Source: Paenibacillus sp. FSL H8-0079 (GTDB lineage: Bacteria > Bacillota > Bacilli > Paenibacillales > Paenibacillaceae). From it: 64,000 nt of DNA. Positions 10,158 through 20,295 of the stretch are shown in pieces. A program made the translations under genes and the position numbers. Location of the stretch: the NCBI RefSeq assembly GCF_037991315.1, contig NZ_CP150300.1, positions 4,402,001-4,466,000 of the forward strand. Reading direction: 5' to 3'. The notes under the pieces were generated by a model. That model saw nothing but the letters and a program-made list of their open reading frames with translations, was not told the origin of the DNA and ran no database searches. The stretch's first letter is position 1. Every line of letters starts with the position of its first letter.

Positions 10158-10418
10158 TTATTCGTCGTTATCATCATCTTTCGAAGAAAGACGATGGGCG
10201 ACCGTCTCCGGCTGAACTGCAGACAGAATGACATGATCGCTATCCGTAATAATTACGGCACGAGTACGTCTTCCGTACGTTGCATCAATCAGCATGTGAC
10301 GATCTCTTGCCTCTTGTATAATTCTCTTGATCGGCGCCGATTCCGGACTCACGATGGATATAATCCGGTTCGCCGATACGATGTTACCGAATCCAATGTT
10401 AATGAGTTTGATTGCCAT
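10158..10418 (-). CDS. remA: Extracellular matrix regulator RemA (DUF370)
   Basis: An 86-residue DNA-binding protein which in B. subtilis activates biofilm matrix and osmoprotection genes and assembles into rings. The sequence is the compact DUF370 family: [18 protein letters not shown], then [14 protein letters not shown] and [19 protein letters not shown]. The ATG has GGGGGAAG upstream. The yicC-remA-gmk order is the same as in B. subtilis. No odd residues were seen. Confidence 0.95.
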   Translation of the reverse strand: MAIKLINIGFGNIVSANRIISIVSPESAPIKRIIQEARDRHMLIDATYGRRTRAVIITDSDHVILSAVQPETVAHRLSSKDDDNDE

Positions 10419-10469
10419 AATCAGGTTCTTCCCCCTATACATGCGACTCTTATGCCGAAATGTGGCCGT

Positions 10470-11369
10470 TCATTCGATATTCGCCGCTTGCTCACGAATC
10501 TTCTCCAGCTCCGCCTTCATCTCGACAACACGGTTCACCAGAGCCAAGTGGTTGGCTTTTGATCCAATCGTATTGACTTCCCGATTCATCTCTTGAATTA
10601 GAAAGTCCAACTTACGACCTACCGGTTCATCACTCTTCAGCAGTTCCCTGCTCTGTCCAAAGTGACTGAGTAGACGCGTAAGCTCCTCTTCTATGTTAGA
10701 ACGATCGGCAAACATTGCAATTTCCATACCCAATTTATGCTCATCAAAAGGGAAAGAGCCTTCTTCCTGCATTTCCGTAAGCCTCTGCCTTAACTTGTTG
10801 CGGTAATCACTCACCACAGTCGGTGCAAGAGCAAGCATCTCGGTATGCAGTGACTCCAGACGGATAATCCGCCGTTCCAGATCACTGGCCAGATGAAGAC
10901 CCTCGCGTGCGCGCATCTGCTCCAGACTGGACAGAGCCTCTCTCAATCCTTCCTGCAAAACTCGCTCCCATTCGTCTTTCTGCTCTTCGGGAATGGAACT
11001 TGTCCCATCCGAATGAACCATGACGTCCGGCAGCCCAAGCATATCCACAATACTTGGTTTTCCGTGCATTCCAAATTGAGTCTCCAGTTGCTCTGCAGCC
11101 TGCAGATAGGCCCTGACCGTCTGTTCATTCAGAACAGCGGGAAGAGCCTGGTCTTCCTCTTTTTCTTTCATTACATAAACATCAATCCGCCCACGTTTCA
11201 AACGACTCTGTACGATCTTCCTCAAACCGTCTTCATAATACGTCCACTCTCTTGGCAGACGCATCATCACTTCGCAATAACGATGATTAACAGATTTGAT
11301 CTCTAATTGTACCTTATAGCCGCCAAAATGAAAGGCGGATTGACCGTATCCGGTCATACTGAATGACAT
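10470..11369 (-). CDS. YicC/YloC family endoribonuclease
   Basis: A 299-residue member of the YicC family, shown in E. coli and B. subtilis to cleave RNA. Visible hallmarks are the N-terminal SMTGYGQSAF, EIKSVNHRYCEVMMRLP, and the C-terminal GRKLDFLIQEMNREVNTIGSKA. The start is uncertain: ATG 11369 (MSFSMTGYG) has a weak GGATGTG site, and ATG 11375 is two codons earlier. It begins 19 nt after the end of the yitJ-type gene and is likely co-transcribed with it and with remA. Confidence 0.92.
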   Translation of the reverse strand: MSFSMTGYGQSAFHFGGYKVQLEIKSVNHRYCEVMMRLPREWTYYEDGLRKIVQSRLKRGRIDVYVMKEKEEDQALPAVLNEQTVRAYLQAAEQLETQFGMHGKPSIVDMLGLPDVMVHSDGTSSIPEEQKDEWERVLQEGLREALSSLEQMRAREGLHLASDLERRIIRLESLHTEMLALAPTVVSDYRNKLRQRLTEMQEEGSFPFDEHKLGMEIAMFADRSNIEEELTRLLSHFGQSRELLKSDEPVGRKLDFLIQEMNREVNTIGSKANHLALVNRVVEMKAELEKIREQAANIE

Positions 11370-11388
11370 CGGCATCACATCCGTTTTA

Positions 11389-13278
11389 CTATTGTAATTG
11401 ATTATTAGGGTTGAAACAAGTAGGACATTGATGCTCCGACTTCTCCCATACATATTGAGTCAGTTCAGCCGTCATGCCGTAGAACATAAACGGTGTCATG
11501 AGATAGATGCCTTTGAAATGCGCTGTGGCTACGTCCAGCAGTTCCTTAGCAATTTTTACCCCCATCGCACGACCCTCTTCACCTTCCAGACCTGCCATCC
11601 GGGAACGCACTTCATCCGAAAGCTGGATTCCCGGAACCTCGTTGTGCAGATACTCTGCATTCCGTCCACTTGCCAGTGGCATCACACCTACAAAAATGGG
11701 CACATCCAGATGTTTGGTCGCTTCGTGCATTGCTACAATCAACTCAGGATCATAGATCGGTTGTGTCATGATGTAATCAGCGCCAGAGGCAATTTTCTTC
11801 TCCAGACGTTGTACAGCTTTCTCCAGATGTTTCACATTGGGATTGAACGCCGCTCCGATCACAAAGCCAGCTTTCTGCTTCAGCGGTTTACCCGAGAAGG
11901 CCACCCCATCGTTCAACTGCTTGATCATGCGTATGATTTCAAAAGAAGTCAGATCGTATACCGAGCTTGAACCTGGCAGATCGCCAAATCTTGCAGGGTC
12001 ACCTGTAACAGCCAGTACATGATTAATGCCCAGAGCATCAAAACCCATCATGTGGGACTGCGTTCCAATCAGATTACGGTCACGGCAGGCAATATGCACC
12101 AGTGGACGGAGGCCCGTGCGATCCTGAACGAGGTGACCCAGCGCCATGTTGCTCATCCGTGTAACCGCTAATGAATTGTCCGCCAGTGTCAGGGCATCCG
12201 CTCCGGCTGCTTTCAGAGTCTCGGCACCTTTCATGAACTTGGCAATGTCCAGGTCCCGTGGCGGGTCAAGTTCAACAATGACTGTGTGACGTTGCTTGAC
12301 CAGATCAACGATCGTAGGCTGTCCGCCACGTCCGGAACGCTCATCCACATTTTCATGCAGCACGATACGCGCTTTGGTTTCTGACGGATCAGGCTCCAAG
12401 ATAGGCGAAGGTACATAGTTAGCGAGCGCCTCTTTCATTGCGGTAATATGATCAGGTGTCGTACCACAGCAACCGCCAATAATACGAGCGCCCAGTTCAG
12501 CAAATTGCACTGCCGTCTGACCGAAGTACTCCGGAGTCGCACCATAACGGAACTGACCATCGACATAGTCTGCTGCACCCGCATTCGGATAAACAGACAT
12601 TGGGATACCGATACGTCCGGAAACGGTTTCCATGGCTCGCATAATCCCGTTTGGACCTGAGCGACAGTTAAAACCGATCACGTCTGCGCCCTGCTCCCGC
12701 ATGATCCGGAATGCTTCAGGCATCGTATATCCGTCCAGTGTGTGTCCTACATCCTCTACCGCGAACTGTCCAATCACAGGCAGATCGCTCAGCTTGCGCG
12801 CTTGCAAAAGGGCAATATCCATTTCCTCGATATCATAGAAGGTTTCAAGCAGAATGCCATCCACACCTTCATCAAGCAAAGCAAAGATCTGTTGTTGATA
12901 GAAGCGTTTCAGTTCACTTGTAGACACGTTCGTCCGCTTGCCACCTCGAATGGAACCAACTGCACCAAGCACATAACCGTTATCTCCAGCTACCTCTTTG
13001 GCAATGCGTACGCCGGCACGGTTCACGTCCTCCACCTTGGACTCCAGACCGAACTTGGACAACTTGTCATAATTGGCAGAGTACGTATTGGTTTCAAATA
13101 CTTCTGTACCTGCGTCCCGATAACGGCGATGTACATCTGCCACCACTTCAGGTGAAATCAAGTTCAACTCTTCATATGAAATCCCTACCGGAAATCCCAT
13201 TTGGTACAGAAATGTTCCCATGGCCCCATCTCCAACGAGAACCCGTTCCTGCATAGCTTTGCGCAAATCCGCCTTCAT
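11389..13278 (-). CDS. Bifunctional homocysteine S-methyltransferase / methylenetetrahydrofolate reductase (YitJ type)
   Basis: A 629-residue fusion. Residues about 1-300 form a homocysteine methyltransferase barrel starting with VLVGDGAMGTFLYQ; zinc ligands are the cysteine in GFNCRSGPNG and the pair in GGCCGTTPDH. Residues about 320-610 form an MTHFR TIM barrel with VELDPPRDLDIAK, ADNSLAVTRM and YIMTQPIYDPE. Together they would make methyl-THF and use methyl donors to form methionine. B. subtilis yitJ has a SAM riboswitch; no such consensus is present here. The ATG follows GGGGGGAAAAGGG. The leader has its own structured element. Confidence 0.93.
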   Translation of the reverse strand: MKADLRKAMQERVLVGDGAMGTFLYQMGFPVGISYEELNLISPEVVADVHRRYRDAGTEVFETNTYSANYDKLSKFGLESKVEDVNRAGVRIAKEVAGDNGYVLGAVGSIRGGKRTNVSTSELKRFYQQQIFALLDEGVDGILLETFYDIEEMDIALLQARKLSDLPVIGQFAVEDVGHTLDGYTMPEAFRIMREQGADVIGFNCRSGPNGIMRAMETVSGRIGIPMSVYPNAGAADYVDGQFRYGATPEYFGQTAVQFAELGARIIGGCCGTTPDHITAMKEALANYVPSPILEPDPSETKARIVLHENVDERSGRGGQPTIVDLVKQRHTVIVELDPPRDLDIAKFMKGAETLKAAGADALTLADNSLAVTRMSNMALGHLVQDRTGLRPLVHIACRDRNLIGTQSHMMGFDALGINHVLAVTGDPARFGDLPGSSSVYDLTSFEIIRMIKQLNDGVAFSGKPLKQKAGFVIGAAFNPNVKHLEKAVQRLEKKIASGADYIMTQPIYDPELIVAMHEATKHLDVPIFVGVMPLASGRNAEYLHNEVPGIQLSDEVRSRMAGLEGEEGRAMGVKIAKELLDVATAHFKGIYLMTPFMFYGMTAELTQYVWEKSEHQCPTCFNPNNQLQ

Positions 13279-13375
13279 CCCTTTTCCCCCCGCCTGACTG
13301 TGATCATTTTCATACTAATGTAACACAAAAAACGCTAAAAAACGAAGAAAAACACAGGTTTTTGATACAGATTAA

Positions 13376-13438
13376 AATCACCCCACAAAGTGGGGCTTTG
13401 GCTTCGAGGCTAACTCAGGTACTTTGCGGGGACCCCGA
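13376..13438 (-). promoter_or_regulatory. Candidate switching RNA leader (or second dapF terminator) before the yitJ-type gene
   Basis: On the minus strand two short hairpins are possible: CGGGG/CCCCG and CCCCAC-TTT-GTGGGG, the latter followed by TGATTTT. Alternatively CCCCGCAAAGT (from 13431) pairs along 11 nt with ACTTTGTGGGG (to 13381). That stem needs one G-U pair on this strand but has an A-C mismatch on the other, which favours RNA read towards the yitJ-type gene. It does not match the SAM-I, T-box or other leaders I know. It could also be a second terminator of dapF. Confidence 0.4.
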
Positions 13439-13461
13439 AATCTTATAAATTCTGTAAAGGT

Positions 13462-13490
13462 AAAAAAAGAGGCCCGCAGGCCTCTTTGGT
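13462..13490 (-). terminator. Intrinsic terminator after dapF
   Basis: Minus-strand stem AAAGAGGCC-TGCG-GGCCTCTTT runs directly into a T-tract, 16 nt after the dapF stop. It separates dapF from the yitJ-type gene. Confidence 0.85.
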
Positions 13491-13505
13491 TAAACCTTCC
13501 ACTTT

Positions 13506-14339
13506 TTATGAAGTGATTCCCTTAAAAACAACTTCAGCAGGTCCGGTCATGTACACATGATTGTCAGCTTCATTCCACTCAATGTGGAGATCTCCACCCT
13601 TGAGGCTGATGATGGCTGTACGATCTGTATGTCCATTCAGGACAGAGGATACCAGTGTTGCACAAGCTCCGGTTCCGCAAGCAAGTGTTGGACCAGCTCC
13701 CCGTTCCCATACACGCATGTCCACATATCCACGGTCACGAACTGTGGCGAATTCCACATTGATTTTTTTCGGGAACATCGGATGTACTTCCAGAAGTGGG
13801 CCCCAAGTTGTGAGATCAAAATTCACAGCATCATCAACGTAGATGACGGCATGCGGGTTACCCATGGATACCGCAGTGAATTTGAACGCATGTCCATTCG
13901 CTTCAATGTGGTGATCAACCACGGGATTCGCATCCACCGTTGTCGGTACTTGAAGACCATTCAAGATCGGTTCACCCATGTCGACACGTACCGTTTCCAC
14001 TTTACCATCACGAATGTTGAGACTCACTGGTTGTACGCCTGCCCCAATCGTTTCAATAGTAATTTGCTCCTGGCTAACATGACCATGATCGTACACATAT
14101 TTGGATACACAGCGAATGGCATTACCACATTGCTCTGCTTCCGAACCATCTGAATTCATGATGCGCATCTGAAAGTCCGCCTTCTCCGAAGGTAGTATAT
14201 AAACCAGGCCGTCCGCACCGATGCCGAAGAAACGGTTGCACCATTTCACAGCCAATTCTGCTGCATCTGCCGGAAGCTCCTTTTCACCAAATACAACGAT
14301 AAAATCGTTACCAAGTCCATGCATTTTCGTAAATTCCAT
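13506..14339 (-). CDS. dapF: Diaminopimelate epimerase
   Basis: Interconverts LL- and meso-diaminopimelate for lysine and peptidoglycan synthesis. The two catalytic cysteines are visible in SEAEQCGNAIRC and LACGTGACA, and the N-terminus has MEFTKMHGLGNDFIV. The chosen ATG gives 277 residues and lies after AAAAGGAG. The frame continues 31 codons upstream, but that stretch has no family similarity. The gene is flanked by terminators on both sides, so it is its own unit inserted between ATPase and yitJ-type genes. Confidence 0.95.
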   Translation of the reverse strand: MEFTKMHGLGNDFIVVFGEKELPADAAELAVKWCNRFFGIGADGLVYILPSEKADFQMRIMNSDGSEAEQCGNAIRCVSKYVYDHGHVSQEQITIETIGAGVQPVSLNIRDGKVETVRVDMGEPILNGLQVPTTVDANPVVDHHIEANGHAFKFTAVSMGNPHAVIYVDDAVNFDLTTWGPLLEVHPMFPKKINVEFATVRDRGYVDMRVWERGAGPTLACGTGACATLVSSVLNGHTDRTAIISLKGGDLHIEWNEADNHVYMTGPAEVVFKGITS

Positions 14340-14434
14340 AATCTTGCCCACTCCTTTTGGCAGTCTGCTGCCAAAGCTATGTTCTTGCTCTTCTACAGGA
14401 TCACCATAGAAATTCATATTCAACATTTGCACAC

Positions 14435-14491
14435 AAAAAAGCTATCCTGCAAAATGCCAAAGCTGCCGCTTCGAATCATTTTGAGGATAGC
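14435..14491 (-). terminator. Strong intrinsic terminator after the Ca2+ ATPase gene
   Basis: Minus-strand arms GCTATCCTCAAAATG and CATTTTGCAGGATAGC pair over 15 bp with one bulge and are followed by TTTTTTG. Located 33 nt after the ATPase stop. Confidence 0.85.
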
Positions 14492-14523
14492 ATACCGAAA
14501 TGGATCAGGAAAAGCTATTGATT

Positions 14524-17382
14524 TTATGCTGAAAACTTTGTACTTTTCGGTACGAAGCGGCCAGAACCACCCATACGACGGCGGTTACGACGACCACCCC
14601 ACACGCTGCCTGCGCCCATAAGGAACGTCGGGATACCCGCAGCAACGATACAGATCGCCCATTCACGCAATCCTAGAGGTACGGTTTTGAAGATCGGCTG
14701 CAACGGTTCAACGTACATTACAACCAGCATCAGTACAACCGATGAAATAACCGCAAGAACCAGATATTTGTTCTGTAGCGGATTCCGGTGGAAGATGGAC
14801 CGCGAACTACGGCAGTCAAAGACATGAATAAGCTGTGCCAAAACGAGTGTAGCAAAAGCCACAGACTGTGCCTTGATCAGTTGACCCGGGTTATCCGGTG
14901 CAGCCTGAAGGGTAAGCCAGAACGCTCCGAGTGTACATAATCCAATCAATACACCCCGGCTGACGATTTTCCAACCCAGTCTGCGGGCAAAAATATTTTC
15001 CTTGGCGCCACGGGGTTTGTGTTCCATTAAATCTTTCTCAGGCTGATCTACCCCGAGCGCCATGGCAGGTAAGCCATCCGTCACCAGGTTAACCCACAGA
15101 ATCTGAATCGGTACGAGTGGCAGGGGCAAGCCCATCATCATCGCAAAGAACATTGTTAAAATCTCGCCCACGTTCGATGCCAGCAAATAACGGATAAACT
15201 TACGGATGTTCTCATAAATATTACGTCCTTCTTCAATCGCAGCCACAATGGTTGAGAAGTTATCATCACTTAGAATGAGCGCCGAAGCTTCCTTCGTCAC
15301 ATCTGTGCCTGTAATGCCCATCGCGATCCCGATGTCAGCCGCTTTAATCGCCGGAGCGTCGTTCACCCCATCCCCCGTCATGGCGACGACATGCCCTTTG
15401 CGCTGGAACGATTTCACGATGCGAAGTTTATGTTCAGGAGATACCCTTGAGAACACGTATATGCCCTCAACCTGTTTATCCAGTTGCTCGTCCGTCATGC
15501 CTGCCAGTTGCTGACCGCTTAGCGAGGCACCTCCACGTGGAAGAATCCCCAGCTGATGCGCAATGGCTTCTGCCGTTGTTCCATGATCACCTGTGATCAT
15601 GACGGTACGTATGCCCGCCTTGCGGCATGTTGCAATCGCATCTCGCACTTCACGACGCGGCGGATCAATCATACCTGCAAGTCCGACGAAGACAAGCTGA
15701 CTTTCGGCGGCGTGTTCGTCAGCCACTTTTTCCTCCGGTCGCACTTCACGATAGGCCATCCCGAGGACACGCAGTGCCGCTCCGGCCATGCTCTCGTTGG
15801 CTGCCATCACTTTTTGCCGCAGTGTTCCGGTGAAAGGTACTACCTTGCCTTCCCATAAAATATAACTGCAGTGTCCGATCAACACATCCGGTGCACCTTT
15901 GGTATAGATCATTCGTCCTCCCTGGTGATGAACCAGGACCGACATGCGTTTACGCTCCGAATCAAACGGGAACTCCTGCTGGCGGGCATACAACTCTTTG
16001 AGGCCAGTAGGCGTAAGCCCCATTTTGGAGGCCAGTGTAACCAGTGCCCCTTCCGTCGGATCACCCTTCAGCTCCCAGAATACATTATCTCGCTGGTCCG
16101 CTTCTTCTTTGTAATCATCTTTTTTTGTATTTTTCTTGCTTTCCTTTTTGGTATCTTTGCCTTTTTTCTTGTTTCCTAATTCGTTTGCATCACTCTCCAC
16201 AATACTGGCATTGTTGCAAAGTGCGCTGATCTGAAGCATTCTGCGTAGAGATTGGTCACTCTTCAATTCCACCGTTCGACCGTTCTCCAGCATCTGCCCC
16301 TCAGGTGCATAACCATCCCCAGTAACCTTGATGCTGCGTCCCTCCAGCCACACATCCGTTACCGTCATCTTGTTCTGGGTGAGTGTGCCTGTCTTATCCG
16401 AACAGATTACGGACGCACAGCCAAGGGTTTCGACTGAAGGCAGTTTGCGCACAATGGCTTTACGTTTGATCATTCGCTGTACTCCAAGTGCGAGCGCAAT
16501 GGTTACAATGGCCGGCAGACCCTCCGGTATGGCGGCCACCGCGAGGCTGACCCCTGCCAGAAACATGCCAACGGCTGGTTGTCCGTGCAATATTCCTGCG
16601 ACAACGACCATGACGGTTAATCCCAATGCGACAAAAATCAAAATTTTGCCCAGTTGTTCCAGCCTGTGTTGTAGCGGTGTTTCCTGCTCCTCCGTATTCT
16701 GGATCAGATCGGCAATCTTGCCCATCTCGGTCTCCATTCCCGTACGGATAACCACACCTTTAGCCGTACCACGCGTGACCATGGTACCCATAAAACCAAT
16801 ATTCTTCTGATCACCCAACGGAACGTCCTCGTCGGCAATCGGAAGGCAATGCTTGCTTACGGGAACCGATTCCCCAGTAAGTGCCGACTCCTCGACATCC
16901 AGACTGTTCGTTTGCAGCCAGCGTACATCAGCAGGTATTCGGTCACCACTTTCAACCATGACAATATCCCCGGGTACGAGCTGTTTGGCGGCAAGATGTA
17001 CTTCCTGGCCCGATCGAAGCACTTTGGCAAGAGGTGCGGACAACTGTTTCAATGCACGAAGAGATCGTTCTGCCCGGAATTCCTGTACAAACCCCAGAAT
17101 GGCATTCAGTACGATAATGGCCACAATCGTTACTGCATCCAGATACTCACCTAACAATCCGGATACCAACGTTGCTCCCATCAACACCAGTACCATAAAA
17201 TCCTTGAACTGATTCAAGAGCAATGTAATGGGAGAAATGCGTTTCCCCTCGCTCAGCTCATTTGAACCGACTACTTTCCTCTTCTCTGTTACAGCTTCAT
17301 CCGTCAATCCTTCCTGCGGGCTGATGCCAAGAGTGTTACGAAGCTCTTCATCACTAAGTTGATGCCACTTGGTATGTTCCAT
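14524..17382 (-). CDS. Calcium-transporting P-type ATPase (type IIA, YloB-like)
   Basis: A 952-residue membrane pump. It has the cation ATPase N-domain, the phosphorylation motif [14 protein letters not shown], the hinge [10 protein letters not shown] and about ten membrane segments. Ca2+-coordinating motifs of SERCA-type pumps are present: IPEGLPA in M4, SNVGE in M5 and NLVTDGLPA in M6. Between phosphorylation and nucleotide-binding parts (about residues 406-437) is a Lys/Asp/Glu-rich insert. Divergent from rqcH, exactly as yloB beside yloA in B. subtilis, where YloB supplies Ca2+ during sporulation. ATG follows GGGAGGG. Confidence 0.93.
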   Translation of the reverse strand: MEHTKWHQLSDEELRNTLGISPQEGLTDEAVTEKRKVVGSNELSEGKRISPITLLLNQFKDFMVLVLMGATLVSGLLGEYLDAVTIVAIIVLNAILGFVQEFRAERSLRALKQLSAPLAKVLRSGQEVHLAAKQLVPGDIVMVESGDRIPADVRWLQTNSLDVEESALTGESVPVSKHCLPIADEDVPLGDQKNIGFMGTMVTRGTAKGVVIRTGMETEMGKIADLIQNTEEQETPLQHRLEQLGKILIFVALGLTVMVVVAGILHGQPAVGMFLAGVSLAVAAIPEGLPAIVTIALALGVQRMIKRKAIVRKLPSVETLGCASVICSDKTGTLTQNKMTVTDVWLEGRSIKVTGDGYAPEGQMLENGRTVELKSDQSLRRMLQISALCNNASIVESDANELGNKKKGKDTKKESKKNTKKDDYKEEADQRDNVFWELKGDPTEGALVTLASKMGLTPTGLKELYARQQEFPFDSERKRMSVLVHHQGGRMIYTKGAPDVLIGHCSYILWEGKVVPFTGTLRQKVMAANESMAGAALRVLGMAYREVRPEEKVADEHAAESQLVFVGLAGMIDPPRREVRDAIATCRKAGIRTVMITGDHGTTAEAIAHQLGILPRGGASLSGQQLAGMTDEQLDKQVEGIYVFSRVSPEHKLRIVKSFQRKGHVVAMTGDGVNDAPAIKAADIGIAMGITGTDVTKEASALILSDDNFSTIVAAIEEGRNIYENIRKFIRYLLASNVGEILTMFFAMMMGLPLPLVPIQILWVNLVTDGLPAMALGVDQPEKDLMEHKPRGAKENIFARRLGWKIVSRGVLIGLCTLGAFWLTLQAAPDNPGQLIKAQSVAFATLVLAQLIHVFDCRSSRSIFHRNPLQNKYLVLAVISSVVLMLVVMYVEPLQPIFKTVPLGLREWAICIVAAGIPTFLMGAGSVWGGRRNRRRMGGSGRFVPKSTKFSA

Positions 17383-17741
17383 GCTTCAAGGTTCCCTCCC
17401 AGTCTGTATTTCATCTGCAAAACAAGCTCAATGCTTCACCGGCGCGCTGGTCGACAGGCTGTACACTATGCCGGACAAACTACCTGCTCTATATGTATTC
17501 GGACAGGTCTGTGATTAGCACCCAAGAGGTGAATCCTTTCCCTGATGGACAGAATAGGCTAAAATAAAAGTCTGCGATGTTCTGCGCAGTACCGATTCCA
17601 GCGTTCAACAGGCAAGCAACGAAGAATCTGCAGCCAGTCCTGTTTTTTTACATAACCTGGTTGCTCGTTTCAGTTATATAGATGAAGCATTTGGCATGAT
17701 GATAAAATGCAGATGCTCGATAGAGAGAGGAAGTGGAAAAA
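17383..17741. other. Divergent intergenic region between Ca2+ ATPase and rqcH
   Basis: About 360 nt that must hold promoters for both flanking genes. It contains the ribosome sites of both (GGGAGGG and GAGAGGAAG). I could not find a -35/-10 pair with correct spacing on either strand that I would trust, nor any strong hairpin or small gene. Confidence 0.5.
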
Positions 17742-19514
17742 ATGGCATTGGACGGCATCGTAACACGAGCCATTGTTCATGAATTGCAAGGCTGCATTGG
17801 TGGACGTATCAGCAAGATCCATCAGCCGAATGGCCATGACGTAGTTCTCACCCTGCGTGCTCAGCGCGGAAATAGTAAATTGCTTGTTTCGGCAAGCCCG
17901 ACATATCCTCGTGTGCATTATACGGAAAAGACATTTCTAAACCCTACTGAAGCACCCATGTTCTGCATGTTGCTACGTAAGCACTGTGAAGGTGCAATCA
18001 TTGAGGAGATCCGTCAGATTGGCATGGAGCGTATTATCCACATCAATGTGCGCCAGCGCGACGAACTGGGGGATGTTTCGGTTAAACGAATCATCATTGA
18101 ATTGATGGGGCGTCACAGTAATATTATTTTACTTGATCCTGTAACTGGAACGATTCTGGATGGCATTCATCATGTGACTCCGTCCATCAGTAGCTATCGG
18201 GTAATCATGCCTGGATTCTCCTATACCGCTCCACCCGAACAACATAAAAGTAATCCGCTCGAAGTGAGCCGTGCAGCATTCGAGGACAGCTATCATGCCG
18301 CTGAAGAAGAGGCATCCCGCTGGCTTGTGAATGCCTTTAGCGGTCTTAGCCCGCTAATTGCGGGAGAGATTGCCGCTCGTGGGACTGCTGCTGAAGACAC
18401 GGTAAGCACTCAGGCTGTAGTGGAGGGTGAGAGCCGGATTGAGGCGGGGGCACTCTGGAACGCTTTTGAAGCCGTGATGGGACCTGTCAGAGATCATATC
18501 TACATGCCTGTAACGGGAATGAACGCCAAAGGCAAAATGATTTTCTCGGCCGTTCATCTTGAGAGCATTCAGGACTTGGAGAAAACCTATGACACGATGA
18601 GCAAGTGCATGGAAGATTACTACGGAGACAAGGCTGAACGGGACACGGTAAAACAGAGAGTAAGTGATCTGCTCCGTTTTCTGCAGAATGAGCGCAGCAA
18701 GAACATCAAAAAGCTGGACAACCTGAACAAGGACCTGCTGGAAGCAGACGATGCAGACAAGTTCAGACTATGGGGTGAGTTACTGTTTGCCTCCCTGCAT
18801 CAGGTCCACAAAGGGGACAAGAGTGTGGAGCTTGTGAACTTCTACGATGAAGACCAAGCCAACATTACTATTCAGCTTGATCCGCTGCTCACACCGTCTG
18901 ACAACGCACAGCGTTACTTCAAGCGGTATAACAAATACAAGAACAGTCTGGCTGTTATTCATGAGCAACTTGGCAAAACCAAAGACGAGATTGACTATCT
19001 CGATAATCTGTTGCAGCAGCTGTCCATCGCATCGATGAACGACATTGAGGAAATTCGGGATGAGCTTGTGCAACAGGGATACCTTCGTGATCGTAACAAA
19101 AAGGGTAAAAAGAAGAAAAAAAGCGACCGTCCGACCGTACACCAGTTCACCTCCTCCGAGGGAATTGATATTCTTGTGGGCAAAAATAACCTGCAAAATG
19201 AGTATGTGACCAACCGTCTCGCTTCTTCCAACGACACTTGGCTGCACACCAAAGACATTCCAGGTTCCCATGTCGTCATTCGCAGTACGGACTTTGGTGA
19301 AGCTACATTGGAAGAAGCAGCACAGCTTGCTGCCTATTTCAGCCAAGCCAAGGAGTCGAGCAGCGTGCCTGTGGATTACACGTTTATCCGTCATGTACGC
19401 AAACCAAGTGGTGCGAAGCCTGGTTTTGTGATCTATGATCATCAGAAGACGTTGTTTGTCACGCCAAATGGTGAATTGATCAAGAGCCTGCCATCCACCA
19501 TTAAAAATGGATAG
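17742..19514 (+). CDS. rqcH: Ribosome quality control factor RqcH (NFACT / FbpA family)
   Basis: A 590-residue homologue of eukaryotic Rqc2/NEMF. It binds stalled 50S-peptidyl-tRNA complexes and directs C-terminal alanine tailing. NFACT-N starts MALDGIVTRAIVHEL; a long charged coiled-coil region occupies about 275-440, a Lys-rich segment (KKGKKKKK) about 450, and the NFACT-R domain follows with LVGKNNLQNEYVTNR and TWLHTKDIPGSHVVIR. The start ATG lies after GAGAGGAAG; an ATG-less three-codon extension upstream was rejected. Older annotations call this a fibronectin-binding protein. It is the yloA position of the cluster. Confidence 0.94.
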   Translation: MALDGIVTRAIVHELQGCIGGRISKIHQPNGHDVVLTLRAQRGNSKLLVSASPTYPRVHYTEKTFLNPTEAPMFCMLLRKHCEGAIIEEIRQIGMERIIHINVRQRDELGDVSVKRIIIELMGRHSNIILLDPVTGTILDGIHHVTPSISSYRVIMPGFSYTAPPEQHKSNPLEVSRAAFEDSYHAAEEEASRWLVNAFSGLSPLIAGEIAARGTAAEDTVSTQAVVEGESRIEAGALWNAFEAVMGPVRDHIYMPVTGMNAKGKMIFSAVHLESIQDLEKTYDTMSKCMEDYYGDKAERDTVKQRVSDLLRFLQNERSKNIKKLDNLNKDLLEADDADKFRLWGELLFASLHQVHKGDKSVELVNFYDEDQANITIQLDPLLTPSDNAQRYFKRYNKYKNSLAVIHEQLGKTKDEIDYLDNLLQQLSIASMNDIEEIRDELVQQGYLRDRNKKGKKKKKSDRPTVHQFTSSEGIDILVGKNNLQNEYVTNRLASSNDTWLHTKDIPGSHVVIRSTDFGEATLEEAAQLAAYFSQAKESSSVPVDYTFIRHVRKPSGAKPGFVIYDHQKTLFVTPNGELIKSLPSTIKNG

Positions 19515-19542
19515 TATATTATAGATGTAACAGTAACAATAG

Positions 19543-19583
19543 AAAAATCCCCAGACCATTAACGGTTCAGGGGATTTTTGTTA
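19543..19583 (+). terminator. Intrinsic terminator after rqcH
   Basis: AAAAATCCCC and GGGGATTTTT form a 10-bp stem around a loop of about 17 nt, ending in TTTTTGTT. Located about 30 nt past the rqcH stop. Confidence 0.85.
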
Positions 19584-19635
19584 TTGCATTATTTGTTTGA
19601 GTGATAGGTGAAGTTCAACTTATTTATTACTCTTA

Positions 19636-19664
19636 TTGAATATTAATTCATTTATATGTATAAT
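19636..19664 (+). promoter_or_regulatory. SigmaA-type promoter of the GNAT gene
   Basis: TTGAAT and TATAAT are separated by exactly 17 nt, 43 nt before the GNAT start codon. The -10 box is a perfect consensus. Confidence 0.75.
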
Positions 19665-19707
19665 AATTCAATTGTGATGATTAAAATTACTGTTAAGGAA
19701 GTGTACC

Positions 19708-20154
19708 ATGACCATACATATTCGAGAAACACAACCTGATGATCTGAAACCCCTGATGGCATTAATGCATGACTATGTGGTGGGGTTCTACAATAATCCC
19801 TGGCCTGGTGATCAATCCATCCAGCTTTTGATTAACAATCTGCTTAATCAGCAGATCGGCGCTCAATTCGTGGCAGAACAGGACGGGGAGCTTATCGGAT
19901 TTTCCACCCTGTTCTTTACTTACAGCACGATGAAAGCAGAGCGTGTTGCCATTATGAATGATCTTTTTGTGACGGAAACATTCCGAGAGGGCGAAGCGGA
20001 AGCCAAATTATTTGCACACTGCCAACAATATACGCGTGAACAAGGATGTGCTTATATGTCCTGGATCACAGCAGTAACTAATGAGCGGGCACAGCAATTA
20101 TTCGAGCGTCTTGGAGCTACACGTGGCGATTGGGTAAATTATTCGATTACATAG
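19708..20154 (+). CDS. GNAT family N-acetyltransferase
   Basis: A 148-residue acetyl-CoA-dependent acetyltransferase of unknown substrate. The GNAT fold is visible: IHIRETQPDDLKPL at the start, a central strand with IMNDLFVTETFREGEAEAKL, and the C-terminal TNERAQQLFERLGATR, typical of small-molecule or antibiotic acetyltransferases. The usual Q/RxxGxG/A acetyl-CoA loop is altered to REGEAEA. The start has TAAGGAAGTG upstream and a good promoter. It is a single-gene unit. Confidence 0.85.
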   Translation: MTIHIRETQPDDLKPLMALMHDYVVGFYNNPWPGDQSIQLLINNLLNQQIGAQFVAEQDGELIGFSTLFFTYSTMKAERVAIMNDLFVTETFREGEAEAKLFAHCQQYTREQGCAYMSWITAVTNERAQQLFERLGATRGDWVNYSIT

Positions 20155-20167
20155 ACTCTTATTAACA

Positions 20168-20221
20168 CAAAAAAGGACACACACACATGAAGGTTTAGGC
20201 CTATCATGTTTGCATGTCCTA
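20168..20221 (-). terminator. Intrinsic terminator after the PHP gene
   Basis: On the minus strand AGGACATGCAAACATGA pairs with TCATGTGTGTGTGTCCT (14 of 17 positions) around a short loop, then TTTTTTG. It serves the minus-strand PHP gene and lies close to the convergent GNAT gene end. Confidence 0.75.
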
Positions 20222-20295
20222 TACTACTTCGACCTTAAAATATATTTCAATAATGCAGAATTCATTTAGTCAGATAAAGCTTTACCACGTTTCGC

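Noticed and set aside
13279..13460. SAM-I (S-box) riboswitch before the yitJ-type gene
   Set aside because: None of the conserved S-box core segments is present; only the different switching stems were found.
18780..19559. 259-codon minus-strand open frame
   Set aside because: Antisense shadow of rqcH, without start signals.
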